This document shows positions 8,103-14,823 of a stretch of DNA of 20,793 bases, piece by piece (position 1 is the stretch's first letter; each line of letters begins with the position of its first letter). The position numbers were made by a program, and so were the translations under genes. Location: the NCBI GenBank assembly GCA_024640445.1, contig JAHEEZ010000035.1, positions 1-20,793 of the forward strand. The letters run 5' to 3'. Below the pieces are notes generated by a model. That model was not told where the DNA came from. It worked only from the letters and a program-made list of their open reading frames with translations, and made no database searches. This DNA comes from Acidobacteriota bacterium (GTDB taxonomy: Bacteria; Acidobacteriota; Blastocatellia; Pyrinomonadales; Pyrinomonadaceae).

Positions 8103-8969
8103 TTATCCAAAAGGCAGTCCCGCAGGTAATTCAGGTTCTTTGATCTGTTTCGCCCTTTCCGGATCGAGTTCTTTGATCTTTGCTTTTGCTTCAACCGCAG
8201 TTTGAGAAAGGGGGACCGGCTGATTCTCAGCGTCCTTCGCTTCGCTCGCCTCCTTGGCTATCTGGAAATAAAGATTCGCGGCCTCTTTGCTCTTGTTCAG
8301 TTTTTCGTAGATCTTCGCTAATTCAAACCTAACCGTCTCAAGCGAAACCACAGGGTTTGTTTCCTTCGATAGCTCCGAATAAAGCTTTTCAGAATCAGAA
8401 TACTTCTCATCCGCGGCGTAAGCCTGTGCGAGCGCGAATTTTGACATACTGCCAACCTCGTCTCCGCCCTTGCTCAACTCTTCCAGTTGCCTGATTCCCT
8501 CAGCACGATCAACATCAAGACGGTTAATAGCGATGAAATATCGGGCTTTCTGAGCATAGGAACCACCAAACCTATCGACAACCGCCTGAAAATCCTTGAT
8601 CGCGGCCTCCGCCCTTTCTTTCTCAGTCTTGAAAGTCTTCACCGAAACCCCCGCAGGCAAAGGTGAGTCGGTCACTTGAGCTTGCGAAGTTTCAATCGCA
8701 TCCCCAAGCGCCGCCTGAGCGGCATTGTCGGTTCGTCTGTCCCAGACGTAGAAAAGAGAGGCGATGATAATGAGTACCGCAACTGCCGCAAGCCCATAAA
8801 GTATCATGCGGCCTTTGCCATGGAGTTTGCTACCAAACTCCTCTATCTTTCCGCCCAAATTTGTTTGAAATTCGTCCCGGTACTGGATCTTTGCTTTCTC
8901 CTCTTCAGTCATCGGAATTTCCTGAACAGGCTGCCTTTTTTTCCGGGGTTTCTTCTTTGTAATAGACAT
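8103..8969 (-). CDS. YfgM-like membrane-anchored TPR protein
   Basis: Starting at ATG 8969 the protein has 288 residues. A TTG 18 bases upstream is possible, but MSITKKKPRKK is the more natural start; neither has a clear Shine-Dalgarno sequence. The first 54 residues are polar and very basic, then one membrane span lies at about 55-76 (ILYGLAAVAVLIIIASLFYVW), giving an N-in/C-out anchor. The rest is helical with TPR-like units (QKARYFIAINRLD, SKFALAQAYAADEKYSDSE, ELAKIYEKLNKSKEAANLYF) and a Pro-rich end. The layout matches YfgM/TPR_21 ancillary translocon proteins and resembles outer-membrane assembly TPR factors. A role in periplasmic protein quality control is inferred from the family. It is divergent from the sigma factor gene and ends at a strong terminator. 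Confidence 0.8.
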   Translation of the reverse strand: MSITKKKPRKKRQPVQEIPMTEEEKAKIQYRDEFQTNLGGKIEEFGSKLHGKGRMILYGLAAVAVLIIIASLFYVWDRRTDNAAQAALGDAIETSQAQVTDSPLPAGVSVKTFKTEKERAEAAIKDFQAVVDRFGGSYAQKARYFIAINRLDVDRAEGIRQLEELSKGGDEVGSMSKFALAQAYAADEKYSDSEKLYSELSKETNPVVSLETVRFELAKIYEKLNKSKEAANLYFQIAKEASEAKDAENQPVPLSQTAVEAKAKIKELDPERAKQIKEPELPAGLPFG

Positions 8970-9104
8970 CGGTAACAAAAAATGCAATTGAGTCTGAAAT
9001 TATCGTTATACAATCGCCTTGATCTAAATTTTCGTAAAAGAGTAAATCTAGCGTAAAAATGGGGGCAGAGCAAGTTGGGTGATAGTTGAATTCGACACGA
9101 TACC

Positions 9105-9120
9105 ACGGGCGGATGCCCGT
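9105..9120 (+). other. Perfect short hairpin upstream of the sigma promoter
   Basis: ACGGGC (9105-9110) and GCCCGT (9115-9120) flank GGAT. It lies about 25 bases upstream of the -35 element at 9144, so it could be an operator. The segment GGATGCCCG (9111-9119) is also complementary to CGGGCATCC at 9192-9200 in the sigma leader. Confidence 0.4.
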
Positions 9121-9143
9121 TGAAAATACTGAAGTAGATTTGG

Positions 9144-9170
9144 GAACAATACTTGACCGGACCTGTCTAA
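9144..9170 (+). promoter_or_regulatory. Sigma-E/ECF-type promoter of the sigma factor gene
   Basis: GAACAA (9144-9149), 16 bases, then TCTAA (9166-9170) closely matches the E. coli sigma-E pattern GAACTT-N16-TCTRA. The match extends on both sides (GGGAAC and GTCTAA). It lies just upstream of an ECF sigma gene, the usual position for autoregulation. The predicted start near 9176 gives a leader of about 60 bases. Confidence 0.7.
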
Positions 9171-9235
9171 GGAGTTAATCGTGCTTCGGCCCGGGCATCC
9201 TAGACCGGTATTGAAGTGTCCATAGACAAACTGGA

Positions 9236-9889
9236 ATGACCTACGGAAAATCCATAGCGTTGAACGAGAACGAATTCAGCGGGAATGCGCTGGCGGAAAC
9301 GAATCCGGCTGTTCGTTCAGAAGCTGAGGTCCAGTTTGTCGAAAAGCTTCGGGCCGGCGACGCGCAAGCATTTGATCAGCTCGTTACCAGGTACTCGGGC
9401 GACATATATGGATTCCTTTTCAGAACGATAAAGGATCCCGAAGAAGCCAAGGACATAACGCAGGAAACGTTTATTCGTGCATTCAAGGCAATGCCGAAGT
9501 TCCGTGGGGAAGCGAGCGTCAAGACCTGGCTCTTCCGAATCGCGATCAACCAGTCGAGAAACAGATTCCGTTGGTGGAAGGTCAGAAAACGGGACAAGAC
9601 GCTGTCTTTAGACCATACGGTCGGTGCATCTGAACGTCAGCTTGGGGATACGATTGCTTCGGAATCATTGAATCCTGAGGACGAAGCCATCAGAAAGGAA
9701 CGCGCGATGGCCCTCCACACAGCGATCGCAGGATTACCCGAACATTACAGAGAAGCGCTCGTGCTTTGCGACATCCAGGGTTTCGCATACGAGGAAATCG
9801 CTTCAATCCTGGAGATCAATCTTGGAACAGTCAAGTCGAGAATTTCGCGCGGACGTGATGAGTTAAGAAAGACGTTAAAGGATATTTGA
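9236..9889 (+). CDS. ECF (RpoE-like) RNA polymerase sigma factor
   Basis: The protein has 217 residues. Region 2 spans about 43-113 (FDQLVTRYSGDIYGFLFRTI, then DPEEAKDITQETFIRAFKA and the WLFRIAINQSRNRFR -10 recognition helix). A linker follows, then region 4 at about 165-212 (LPEHYREALVLCDIQGFAYE and the helix-turn-helix LGTVKSRISRGRDELR). There is no region 1.1 or region 3, which defines the ECF class. A non-conserved 30-residue N-terminus precedes region 2. The next gene on the strand encodes a zinc-binding membrane anti-sigma factor, so activity is probably held off until an envelope signal releases it. The promoter at 9144-9170 suggests autoregulation. The ATG has no strong Shine-Dalgarno sequence. 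Confidence 0.95.
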   Translation: MTYGKSIALNENEFSGNALAETNPAVRSEAEVQFVEKLRAGDAQAFDQLVTRYSGDIYGFLFRTIKDPEEAKDITQETFIRAFKAMPKFRGEASVKTWLFRIAINQSRNRFRWWKVRKRDKTLSLDHTVGASERQLGDTIASESLNPEDEAIRKERAMALHTAIAGLPEHYREALVLCDIQGFAYEEIASILEINLGTVKSRISRGRDELRKTLKDI

Positions 9890-9952
9890 AATGGCAACGC
9901 GGCCATGTCGGATTTGAGTATCCGGCCATAGCAAGCGAGCCGTACGCACAGG

Positions 9953-10201
9953 AATATATGGCTGACTCGCCCCGGTATGTGCCTTTGTTTTAACAAACCA
10001 TGATCGGTGCCAACGATGAGGGTCAGAGGCTAGCAAATGCGGACCTGGAACGAATTGCCGGATTCCAGATCGCGGGTTATTTGAATCGTGACCAGCAACA
10101 TCCGAATCGAAACCGCGAGCCGGAACACCTGCACTACCGCCAGGAACGTGAATGCGTTGTTCCCCGTAACGGGAGCAGCCGGGGTCAGTCAGCCATATAT
10201 T
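9953..10201. repeat. Fold-back element bounded by 23-bp inverted repeats
   Basis: The left end (9953-9975) starts AATATATGGCTGACT, has two mismatched bases and then CCCCGG. The right end (10179-10201) is its reverse complement with only those two positions different. The whole is 249 bp, contains no transposase and shows no obvious target-site duplication. Confidence 0.55.
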
Positions 10202-10207
10202 GATTAG

Positions 10208-10239
10208 GACCGGCATCTTCTTTATAGCGATGCCCGGTC
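10208..10239 (+). other. Hairpin before the anti-sigma ribosome-binding site
   Basis: GACCGGCATC (10208-10217) pairs with GATGCCCGGTC (10229-10239) with one bulged C and an 11-base loop. No T-run follows, so a terminator is unlikely. It ends 16 bases before the AAAGG (10256-10260) that precedes the anti-sigma ATG at 10266, and could affect translation. Confidence 0.5.
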
Positions 10240-10265
10240 TTGAGAAATAAGGCAAAAAGGTAGTC

Positions 10266-11036
10266 ATGAGATGCGAACAATTACAATTTGACCTCCCACT
10301 CTACATAGACAGCGTTCTAGATGAAAGCGTAAAACGGTCTATCGAGGAGCATTTACCTGCGTGCCCGCTTTGCAGGCAAAAGTTGTCCGATTACGGAGAG
10401 ATTAGGAACGCTCTTCGGCAGGTAGGAAGTCCAGCGGTCCCTCTTGAACTTGTTCAGTCGCTTCGATTCTCGGCAGTATCGAACAGCAGAAGTCGGGAAA
10501 TGTTCGAACTGGTTGTCGACGAACGCGGGCTTTGGGAGAAGGTAGAACATTGGTTACTCCCGTTCGGCACGGGTGCGGTGATCTCAACGTTGATTGCCTT
10601 CCTGTTCCTTAGTTTCTTGTTTGTGAGACCTGCGAGCGGCCTCTTTGGAGGAATGGATGCGGTTAATCGAGAGACCGCAACATATACGCAACCATATGAC
10701 CCTTCCAGTTTGTCCGATGGAGATCTGAATATTGAGATTCCCGACAGATCTCCCGAAATTAATCCGACAGGGGCGCTTATCGCGCTTACTCGTTCGATCG
10801 TTCGCGGCAAATTGAGCAATGAAGAGGTGGTTGTAGTAGCGGATGTGTTCGGCAACGGTCTGGCCAACATTTCTGAGATCGTGGATCCTCCGAAAGACGA
10901 ACGTGCGATGCGCGAATTAGAAAAGGCCTTCGGTACAGATCCTGAACGGGCGCCGTTCTTGCCTTCCAAAATAGACGGGAAATCAGATGCCATCCGGGTC
11001 GTACTTAAGATTCAGCGTGTTGACGTCCGGCGTTGA
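10266..11036 (+). CDS. Zinc-binding membrane anti-sigma factor
   Basis: The protein has 256 residues. Its N-terminus carries the full zinc-binding anti-sigma (ZAS) ligand set, Cys3-x25-His29-x3-Cys33-x2-Cys36. This domain normally clamps an ECF sigma factor and can respond to redox or regulated proteolysis. A single membrane span lies at about 98-120 (VISTLIAFLFLSFLFV). The remaining 135 residues would be outside the cytoplasm; they contain a polar linker and an alpha/beta stretch (EEVVVVADVFGNGLANISEI) that I do not recognise and that may be the sensor. AAAGG at 10256-10260 with 5 bases of spacing supports the ATG. Its partner is the ECF sigma upstream, but the 376-base gap is unusual because such pairs normally abut or overlap. 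A terminator follows. Confidence 0.88.
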   Translation: MRCEQLQFDLPLYIDSVLDESVKRSIEEHLPACPLCRQKLSDYGEIRNALRQVGSPAVPLELVQSLRFSAVSNSRSREMFELVVDERGLWEKVEHWLLPFGTGAVISTLIAFLFLSFLFVRPASGLFGGMDAVNRETATYTQPYDPSSLSDGDLNIEIPDRSPEINPTGALIALTRSIVRGKLSNEEVVVVADVFGNGLANISEIVDPPKDERAMRELEKAFGTDPERAPFLPSKIDGKSDAIRVVLKIQRVDVRR

Positions 11037-11064
11037 GCATTACTGACCGCTCATAGGCAAGTAG

Positions 11065-11095
11065 GCGAATCCGAAAAGGGGTTCGCTTTTTCTTT
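11065..11095 (+). terminator. Terminator of the sigma/anti-sigma unit
   Basis: GCGAATCC (11065-11072) pairs with GGGTTCGC (11079-11086) with one wobble around a 6-base loop, followed by TTTTTCTTT. It lies 28 bases after the anti-sigma stop codon. Confidence 0.85.
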
Positions 11096-11114
11096 ATGAA
11101 CGTCATGGCGCTGC

Positions 11115-11144
11115 TTGCGAATCAAATTGCCGATTTGATATAGG
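11115..11144 (+). promoter_or_regulatory. Promoter and internal operator-like dyad for the lipocalin-like gene
   Basis: TTGCGA (11115-11120) and TATAGG (11139-11144) are 18 bases apart. The spacer is almost filled by a perfect dyad, ATCAAAT-TGCCG-ATTTGAT (11121-11139). A repressor bound there would block polymerase. The start would be near 11151. Confidence 0.5.
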
Positions 11145-11180
11145 TTTAGTTTGAAGCAAGTACAAGGGGGTTATTTAATA

Positions 11181-12392
11181 ATGACAGAAAAGGCAGATCA
11201 TCAGTCCGGCTTGGGAAGCATTCTCGAAGCCGCTCAGTCAACGATCAACAACTTGTTTGATGTAACTGCGGATGCGTTTGTGGGTAAGGCTGACAGCCTG
11301 CGGGATGGCACGGAACTGTCACCCGTTGACTTCCCGAGGGATCTCTTCGCGCACAGGAATGCTCAGACCGAATGGTGGTATTACACCGGACATTTCGAGA
11401 CGGAATCCGGTAAGCAGTTCGGATTCGAGTTGGTTTTTTTCAAGCGGAGGACGGATTTGGATCGTTTTGGCTATGTGCCGTTAAGGCTTCTGGGGAATCC
11501 CATCCACTTCGCGCATTTTGCCCTGACAGATTGCAATACAAAAGGGTTCCGTTATTCCCACCGTAAAAGCAGCAACGGTTGGCTCGACCTTCCTGCCGCC
11601 GCCAGTGAAAACCACTATTATCTGAGACTTGGAGACTGGACAGTTAGAGAATCGCACGGAGCCCATGTGCTAAAGGCTACTATTAATACCGACATCGTTT
11701 TCGAGGGGAATTTGGTCGCGGAAAAACCTGTTGTGCTCAACGGTTCAGGCAAAGACGGTGTGTCTTTCAAGGACAAGGGAGAAGCGTCGAGATACTTCTC
11801 ATTTACCAGGATGAACCTGGAAGGCGACCTAACGATCGACGGCGAGGTGGAGCATTTCCGTGGATCAGCTTGGATGGACCGCGAATTTGGGACGTGGACT
11901 GCCACCGAAAAGCAAAAAGGCTGGGATTGGTTTTCGATTCAGTTGGAGGATCGAACTGAACTGATGTGCTACCAACTTCGCGACGGTTCGGGAGCCGTTT
12001 CCGAATTTTCCAGTGGTGTTCTCGTAAACATAGACGGCAGTAGCGTTCCATTGAAGAGCGAGGACTTTTCTATAACGCCGAAGGGTTACTGGAAGAGCCC
12101 CAGGACGGGAGCTACTTATCCAAGCGGCTGGCAGATCGCGGTGCCAAATCTCGATCTCAACGCGACGATCATCCCGATTTGCGAAGACCAGGAACTAGAT
12201 ACGCGAGGCACCACGATGATCGTCTATTGGGAAGGGGCCTGCGAAGTGCGCGCAACCAGAGACTCGAAATCGATCTCTGGACGGGCGTATGTTGAACTGG
12301 TCGGATACGACCGATCGCACGATAGCCCGAATCTCGCGCACTTTCTAATGGGCAGCGAATTCGATCATCCTCCACGTTCCATCTTCGGTTAG
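11181..12392 (+). CDS. AttH/CrtC-type lipocalin-like protein
   Basis: From ATG 11181 the protein has 403 residues. AAGGGGG (11164-11170) 10 bases upstream supports this start over a TTG 30 bases earlier. Family signatures are plain: TEWWYYTGHF near residue 63, FGFELVFFKRR, SAWMDREFGTW at about 229-239 and GWDWFSIQL at about 247-255. They mark the double lipocalin-like AttH/CrtC superfamily (CrtC and Lipocalin_9 domains). Members include carotenoid 1,2-hydratase, but most are of unknown function and bind hydrophobic ligands. Hydratase activity is not claimed here, as no carotenoid genes are near. No signal peptide or lipobox is visible in the N-terminus (MTEKADHQSGLGSILEAAQS), which is unusual because many relatives are exported. 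It appears to be a single-gene transcript with its own promoter and terminator. Confidence 0.85.
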   Translation: MTEKADHQSGLGSILEAAQSTINNLFDVTADAFVGKADSLRDGTELSPVDFPRDLFAHRNAQTEWWYYTGHFETESGKQFGFELVFFKRRTDLDRFGYVPLRLLGNPIHFAHFALTDCNTKGFRYSHRKSSNGWLDLPAAASENHYYLRLGDWTVRESHGAHVLKATINTDIVFEGNLVAEKPVVLNGSGKDGVSFKDKGEASRYFSFTRMNLEGDLTIDGEVEHFRGSAWMDREFGTWTATEKQKGWDWFSIQLEDRTELMCYQLRDGSGAVSEFSSGVLVNIDGSSVPLKSEDFSITPKGYWKSPRTGATYPSGWQIAVPNLDLNATIIPICEDQELDTRGTTMIVYWEGACEVRATRDSKSISGRAYVELVGYDRSHDSPNLAHFLMGSEFDHPPRSIFG

Positions 12393-12394
12393 CG

Positions 12395-12417
12395 GCCCCC
12401 GGCCTGGGGCACTTTTT
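12395..12417 (+). terminator. Terminator of the lipocalin-like gene
   Basis: GCCCC (12395-12399) and GGGGC (12406-12410) form a short all-GC stem with a 6-base loop, then AC and TTTTT (12413-12417). It starts three bases after the stop codon. Confidence 0.75.
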
Positions 12418-12513
12418 AAGACCAAACTCGCGGTGTACCCGTCTTAACGCCGACATTTTAGGAGCAAAACCAAAACTTAGAGTATTCTCCCAACTGAGGA
12501 AGGCGGAAACTTG

Positions 12514-12563
12514 TTGAGTTTTCCGTACCCGCGAGTGTAGAATACAATGCTCAACAGTGTTGA
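12514..12563 (+). promoter_or_regulatory. Promoter with operator-like dyad for the DUF1800/DUF1501 operon
   Basis: TTGAGT (12514-12519) and TAGAAT (12538-12543) are 18 bases apart, predicting a start near 12550. A perfect 13-base palindrome, TCAACA-G-TGTTGA, sits at 12551-12563, where a repressor would block initiation. The -35 box overlaps a hairpin sequence (GGAAACT 12505-12511 with AGTTTTCC 12517-12524). Confidence 0.5.
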
Positions 12564-12640
12564 ACGCACAATTCACCGAGTTATTCAAAAAAAGTTCTTA
12601 ATTCAGTCGCGCACGCCCCACGCTAGAGGAGGAAATTGGA

Positions 12641-14818
12641 ATGTCCTGGACGAAACTGGCTTTGAAGGCACATATTCCTGGAGCGATTCTGCTGATCATC
12701 TTCGCCGCAATCGCCTTGCCCGCACAGATCGACCCGGACCCGAACTCCCCTGTGCCGATCCTGCTCAGCAGCGAGAAAGATCCAGTGAGGGTCCTGGCGC
12801 TGCCTCTTACTGCCGCAATGCCTGATGGTGACGTCGAACCACAGAACGCTTTCTTGTTAGGTGACACCATAAGAGCTTATGTATCTGGGATTGAACTGAT
12901 TCCGGGCGAAGGCGCCGGGGCATTTCGGATCTACGCGACAGACGGAAAGAAACATATGTATCGGTTTCCGGTTGTGGCAGTGTCTGAGGTTAAAGCGAAG
13001 AGTCCCACTTACGAATTAAGATTCACGATCCGCGATGAGATCGGTTTCTGGGAACAGCCCTCGGAAGACGGCGACCTTTTGATAATGGTGACGTGGCGGG
13101 GACTCGCCAGTAATCAACTACTGCTTGGCGTAGGCAAAACAGGCGGTCTCAAGATTAGACGAGATTCCAATGAATCTTCGAAATTTGGAGGCGGAGCGCA
13201 GCCCGAAGACTATGTTGGTTACCGATGGTCGGGTGACCGGGTTCGGTTTCTTGAACAAGCCACATTCGGGCCGAATGACGCTCTAGATCAACGAATAAGG
13301 AGGATCGGAATAAGAGCCTGGCTGGCGGAGCAGTTCCAGGCGCCGTATCCGTCCGCATCGAATCCCTATCCGGACATTCCGCTAATGCCTGCCAACATCA
13401 ATTCAGGATGTCCGCAAAACCGAGGCACTCCGGAATCCAACTTGTGCATTCGGACCCATTATTCTCTTTATCCTTTGCAGATATGGTTCTTCAAGGAAGC
13501 ATTTTACGGAGACACTCAACTTAGGCACAGGGTCGCTTGGGCGCTAAGCCAATTGTGGGTCACTTCTTTTCCGACGATCCAGCAATCGAGTCATATGATC
13601 GCGTACCACAAGATTCTCTCTCAGAATGCCTTCGGCAATTACCGTACGCTAATGAAGGACATGACTTTGAATCCTGCGATGGGCGATTACCTTGACATGG
13701 CGAGGAGCACCAAGAACAGTCCAAATGAGAATTACGCGCGCGAGGTGTTGCAACTGTTCACGATCGGACTTTTTATGCTTAACCCGGACGGAACGTACCA
13801 GTTGGACATCAACAACGAGCCGATTCCGACTTATGACCAGGATACGGTTAACAATTTTACGAAGGTGTTCACCGGCTGGACTTTCTGTAATACGGGCTGT
13901 CCCAACTCAACTCTCGGAGCAGTCAATTACAAGGATCCGCTTGTCCTGAACCAGAACAACCATGATGTGAACTCCAAATCTCTGCTCTCTTATCCGAACG
14001 CGGTTAATCCGACCATCCCTTCCGGCCAGAACGGCAATGCCGAATTGGATCTCGCGCTTGACAACATTTTTCATCATCCGAATGTTGGTCCGTTCGTCAG
14101 TAAGTTCCTTATCCAACATCTAGTTACAAGTGACCCGACACCTGCATATGTAGGCCGGGTGGCGGCAGTATTCAACGACAACGGCCAGGGAATAAGGGGC
14201 GATCTGAAGTCGGTGGTCCGTGCGATACTGCTTGATCCTGAAGCAAGAGGCGATATCAAGACCGATCCAAACTACGGCAAGCTCAGGGAACCCGTCCAGA
14301 TGACCACCAATTTCTACAGACAATTCAATGTAACTTCTGCGGATGGCACGCAGCAGAGTGACGGCTACGTTTCCCCACTTCCGACACTAATGAGCCAGAC
14401 GCCATTTTCGGCACCCACCGTGTTCAATTACTATCCGCCGAATTATGTGGTTCCCGGTACAACGCTTCTCGCACCTGAGTTCGGTCTGATGAATACAGGC
14501 TCCTCGATCGCGCGCGTAAATATCGCCACATTCATGTCTTTTTCCAGTGTTACCGTTGATAATCGGAATCCCCCGAACGCGCCAATGGGCACCTCTATAG
14601 ATATTTCAGCATTGACTCAGGTAGCGCAGAACGACCCGACCGCGAACCAGCTTCTAAACGAACTGAACTACAAGATGATGCACGGAACGATGTCGCAGCA
14701 GATGCGGGACTCGATCCTGACCGCAGTTCTTTCGGTTCCTCAGACGTCACCGGATGTCAGGGTTCGCACCGCATTGTTCCTTATTGCCAGTTCGTCCCAG
14801 TACCAGATCCAGAGGTAA
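12641..14818 (+). CDS. DUF1800 domain protein, secreted
   Basis: The protein has 725 residues. The N-terminus (about 1-28) is a signal peptide with an ALPA|Q site. Residues 30-195 form a separate beta-rich domain. From about 202 (VRFLEQATFGP) to the end is a complete DUF1800 domain, with signatures FKEAFYGDTQLRHRVAWALS, PNENYAREVLQLFTIGL at about 362 and FTGWTF at about 411. The biochemical role of DUF1800 is not established; the family is frequent in acidobacteria and planctomycetes and usually sits beside a DUF1501 gene, as here. AGGAGG (12627-12632) with 8 bases of spacing is the strongest ribosome-binding site in the window. The DUF1501 start follows the stop by 5 bases, so the two are translated from one message. 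Confidence 0.92.
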   Translation: MSWTKLALKAHIPGAILLIIFAAIALPAQIDPDPNSPVPILLSSEKDPVRVLALPLTAAMPDGDVEPQNAFLLGDTIRAYVSGIELIPGEGAGAFRIYATDGKKHMYRFPVVAVSEVKAKSPTYELRFTIRDEIGFWEQPSEDGDLLIMVTWRGLASNQLLLGVGKTGGLKIRRDSNESSKFGGGAQPEDYVGYRWSGDRVRFLEQATFGPNDALDQRIRRIGIRAWLAEQFQAPYPSASNPYPDIPLMPANINSGCPQNRGTPESNLCIRTHYSLYPLQIWFFKEAFYGDTQLRHRVAWALSQLWVTSFPTIQQSSHMIAYHKILSQNAFGNYRTLMKDMTLNPAMGDYLDMARSTKNSPNENYAREVLQLFTIGLFMLNPDGTYQLDINNEPIPTYDQDTVNNFTKVFTGWTFCNTGCPNSTLGAVNYKDPLVLNQNNHDVNSKSLLSYPNAVNPTIPSGQNGNAELDLALDNIFHHPNVGPFVSKFLIQHLVTSDPTPAYVGRVAAVFNDNGQGIRGDLKSVVRAILLDPEARGDIKTDPNYGKLREPVQMTTNFYRQFNVTSADGTQQSDGYVSPLPTLMSQTPFSAPTVFNYYPPNYVVPGTTLLAPEFGLMNTGSSIARVNIATFMSFSSVTVDNRNPPNAPMGTSIDISALTQVAQNDPTANQLLNELNYKMMHGTMSQQMRDSILTAVLSVPQTSPDVRVRTALFLIASSSQYQIQR

Positions 14819-14823
14819 AAGCC

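Larger units (their letters stand above)
9890..10265 (+). other. 376-base non-coding, highly foldable spacer between sigma and anti-sigma genes
   Basis: No reading frame here looks like a protein; candidates on either strand lack family character and a sensible start. The spacer contains a 23-bp terminal inverted repeat (9953-9975 with 10179-10201, 21 of 23 matching) and several nested stems: CTGGAA/TTCCAG (10045-10050/10063-10068), TCGCGGGTT/AACCGCGA with one bulge (10070-10078/10111-10118), GTTGTTCCC/GGGAGCAGC with two G-U pairs (10156-10164/10171-10179), and a 10-pair hairpin at 10208-10239. It may be a fold-back mobile element remnant or a structured RNA that controls the anti-sigma message. 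Confidence 0.6.

Noticed and set aside
9112..9119. GATGCCCG repeated at 9112, 9192 (inverted) and 10229, considered as a repeat family around the sigma operon
   Set aside because: The same 8-mer also occurs inverted inside the macroglobulin coding sequence near 1540 and 2855, so it is not specific to this locus.
9181..9225. A 14-codon leader peptide starting GTG with AAGGAG 6 bases upstream, before the sigma gene
   Set aside because: The AAGGAG (9169-9174) overlaps the end of the predicted -10 element and lies upstream of the predicted start of transcription, so it would not be in the message from that promoter.
10000..10203. 67-codon plus-strand reading frame in the same spacer
   Set aside because: Composition is Arg/Asn/Gln-rich without a plausible fold, no ribosome-binding site, and its end is the inverted repeat itself.
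9875..10267. 130-codon minus-strand reading frame covering the sigma/anti-sigma spacer
   Set aside because: It overlaps the start of the anti-sigma gene, has no family character or ribosome-binding site, and runs through inverted repeats that explain the region better.
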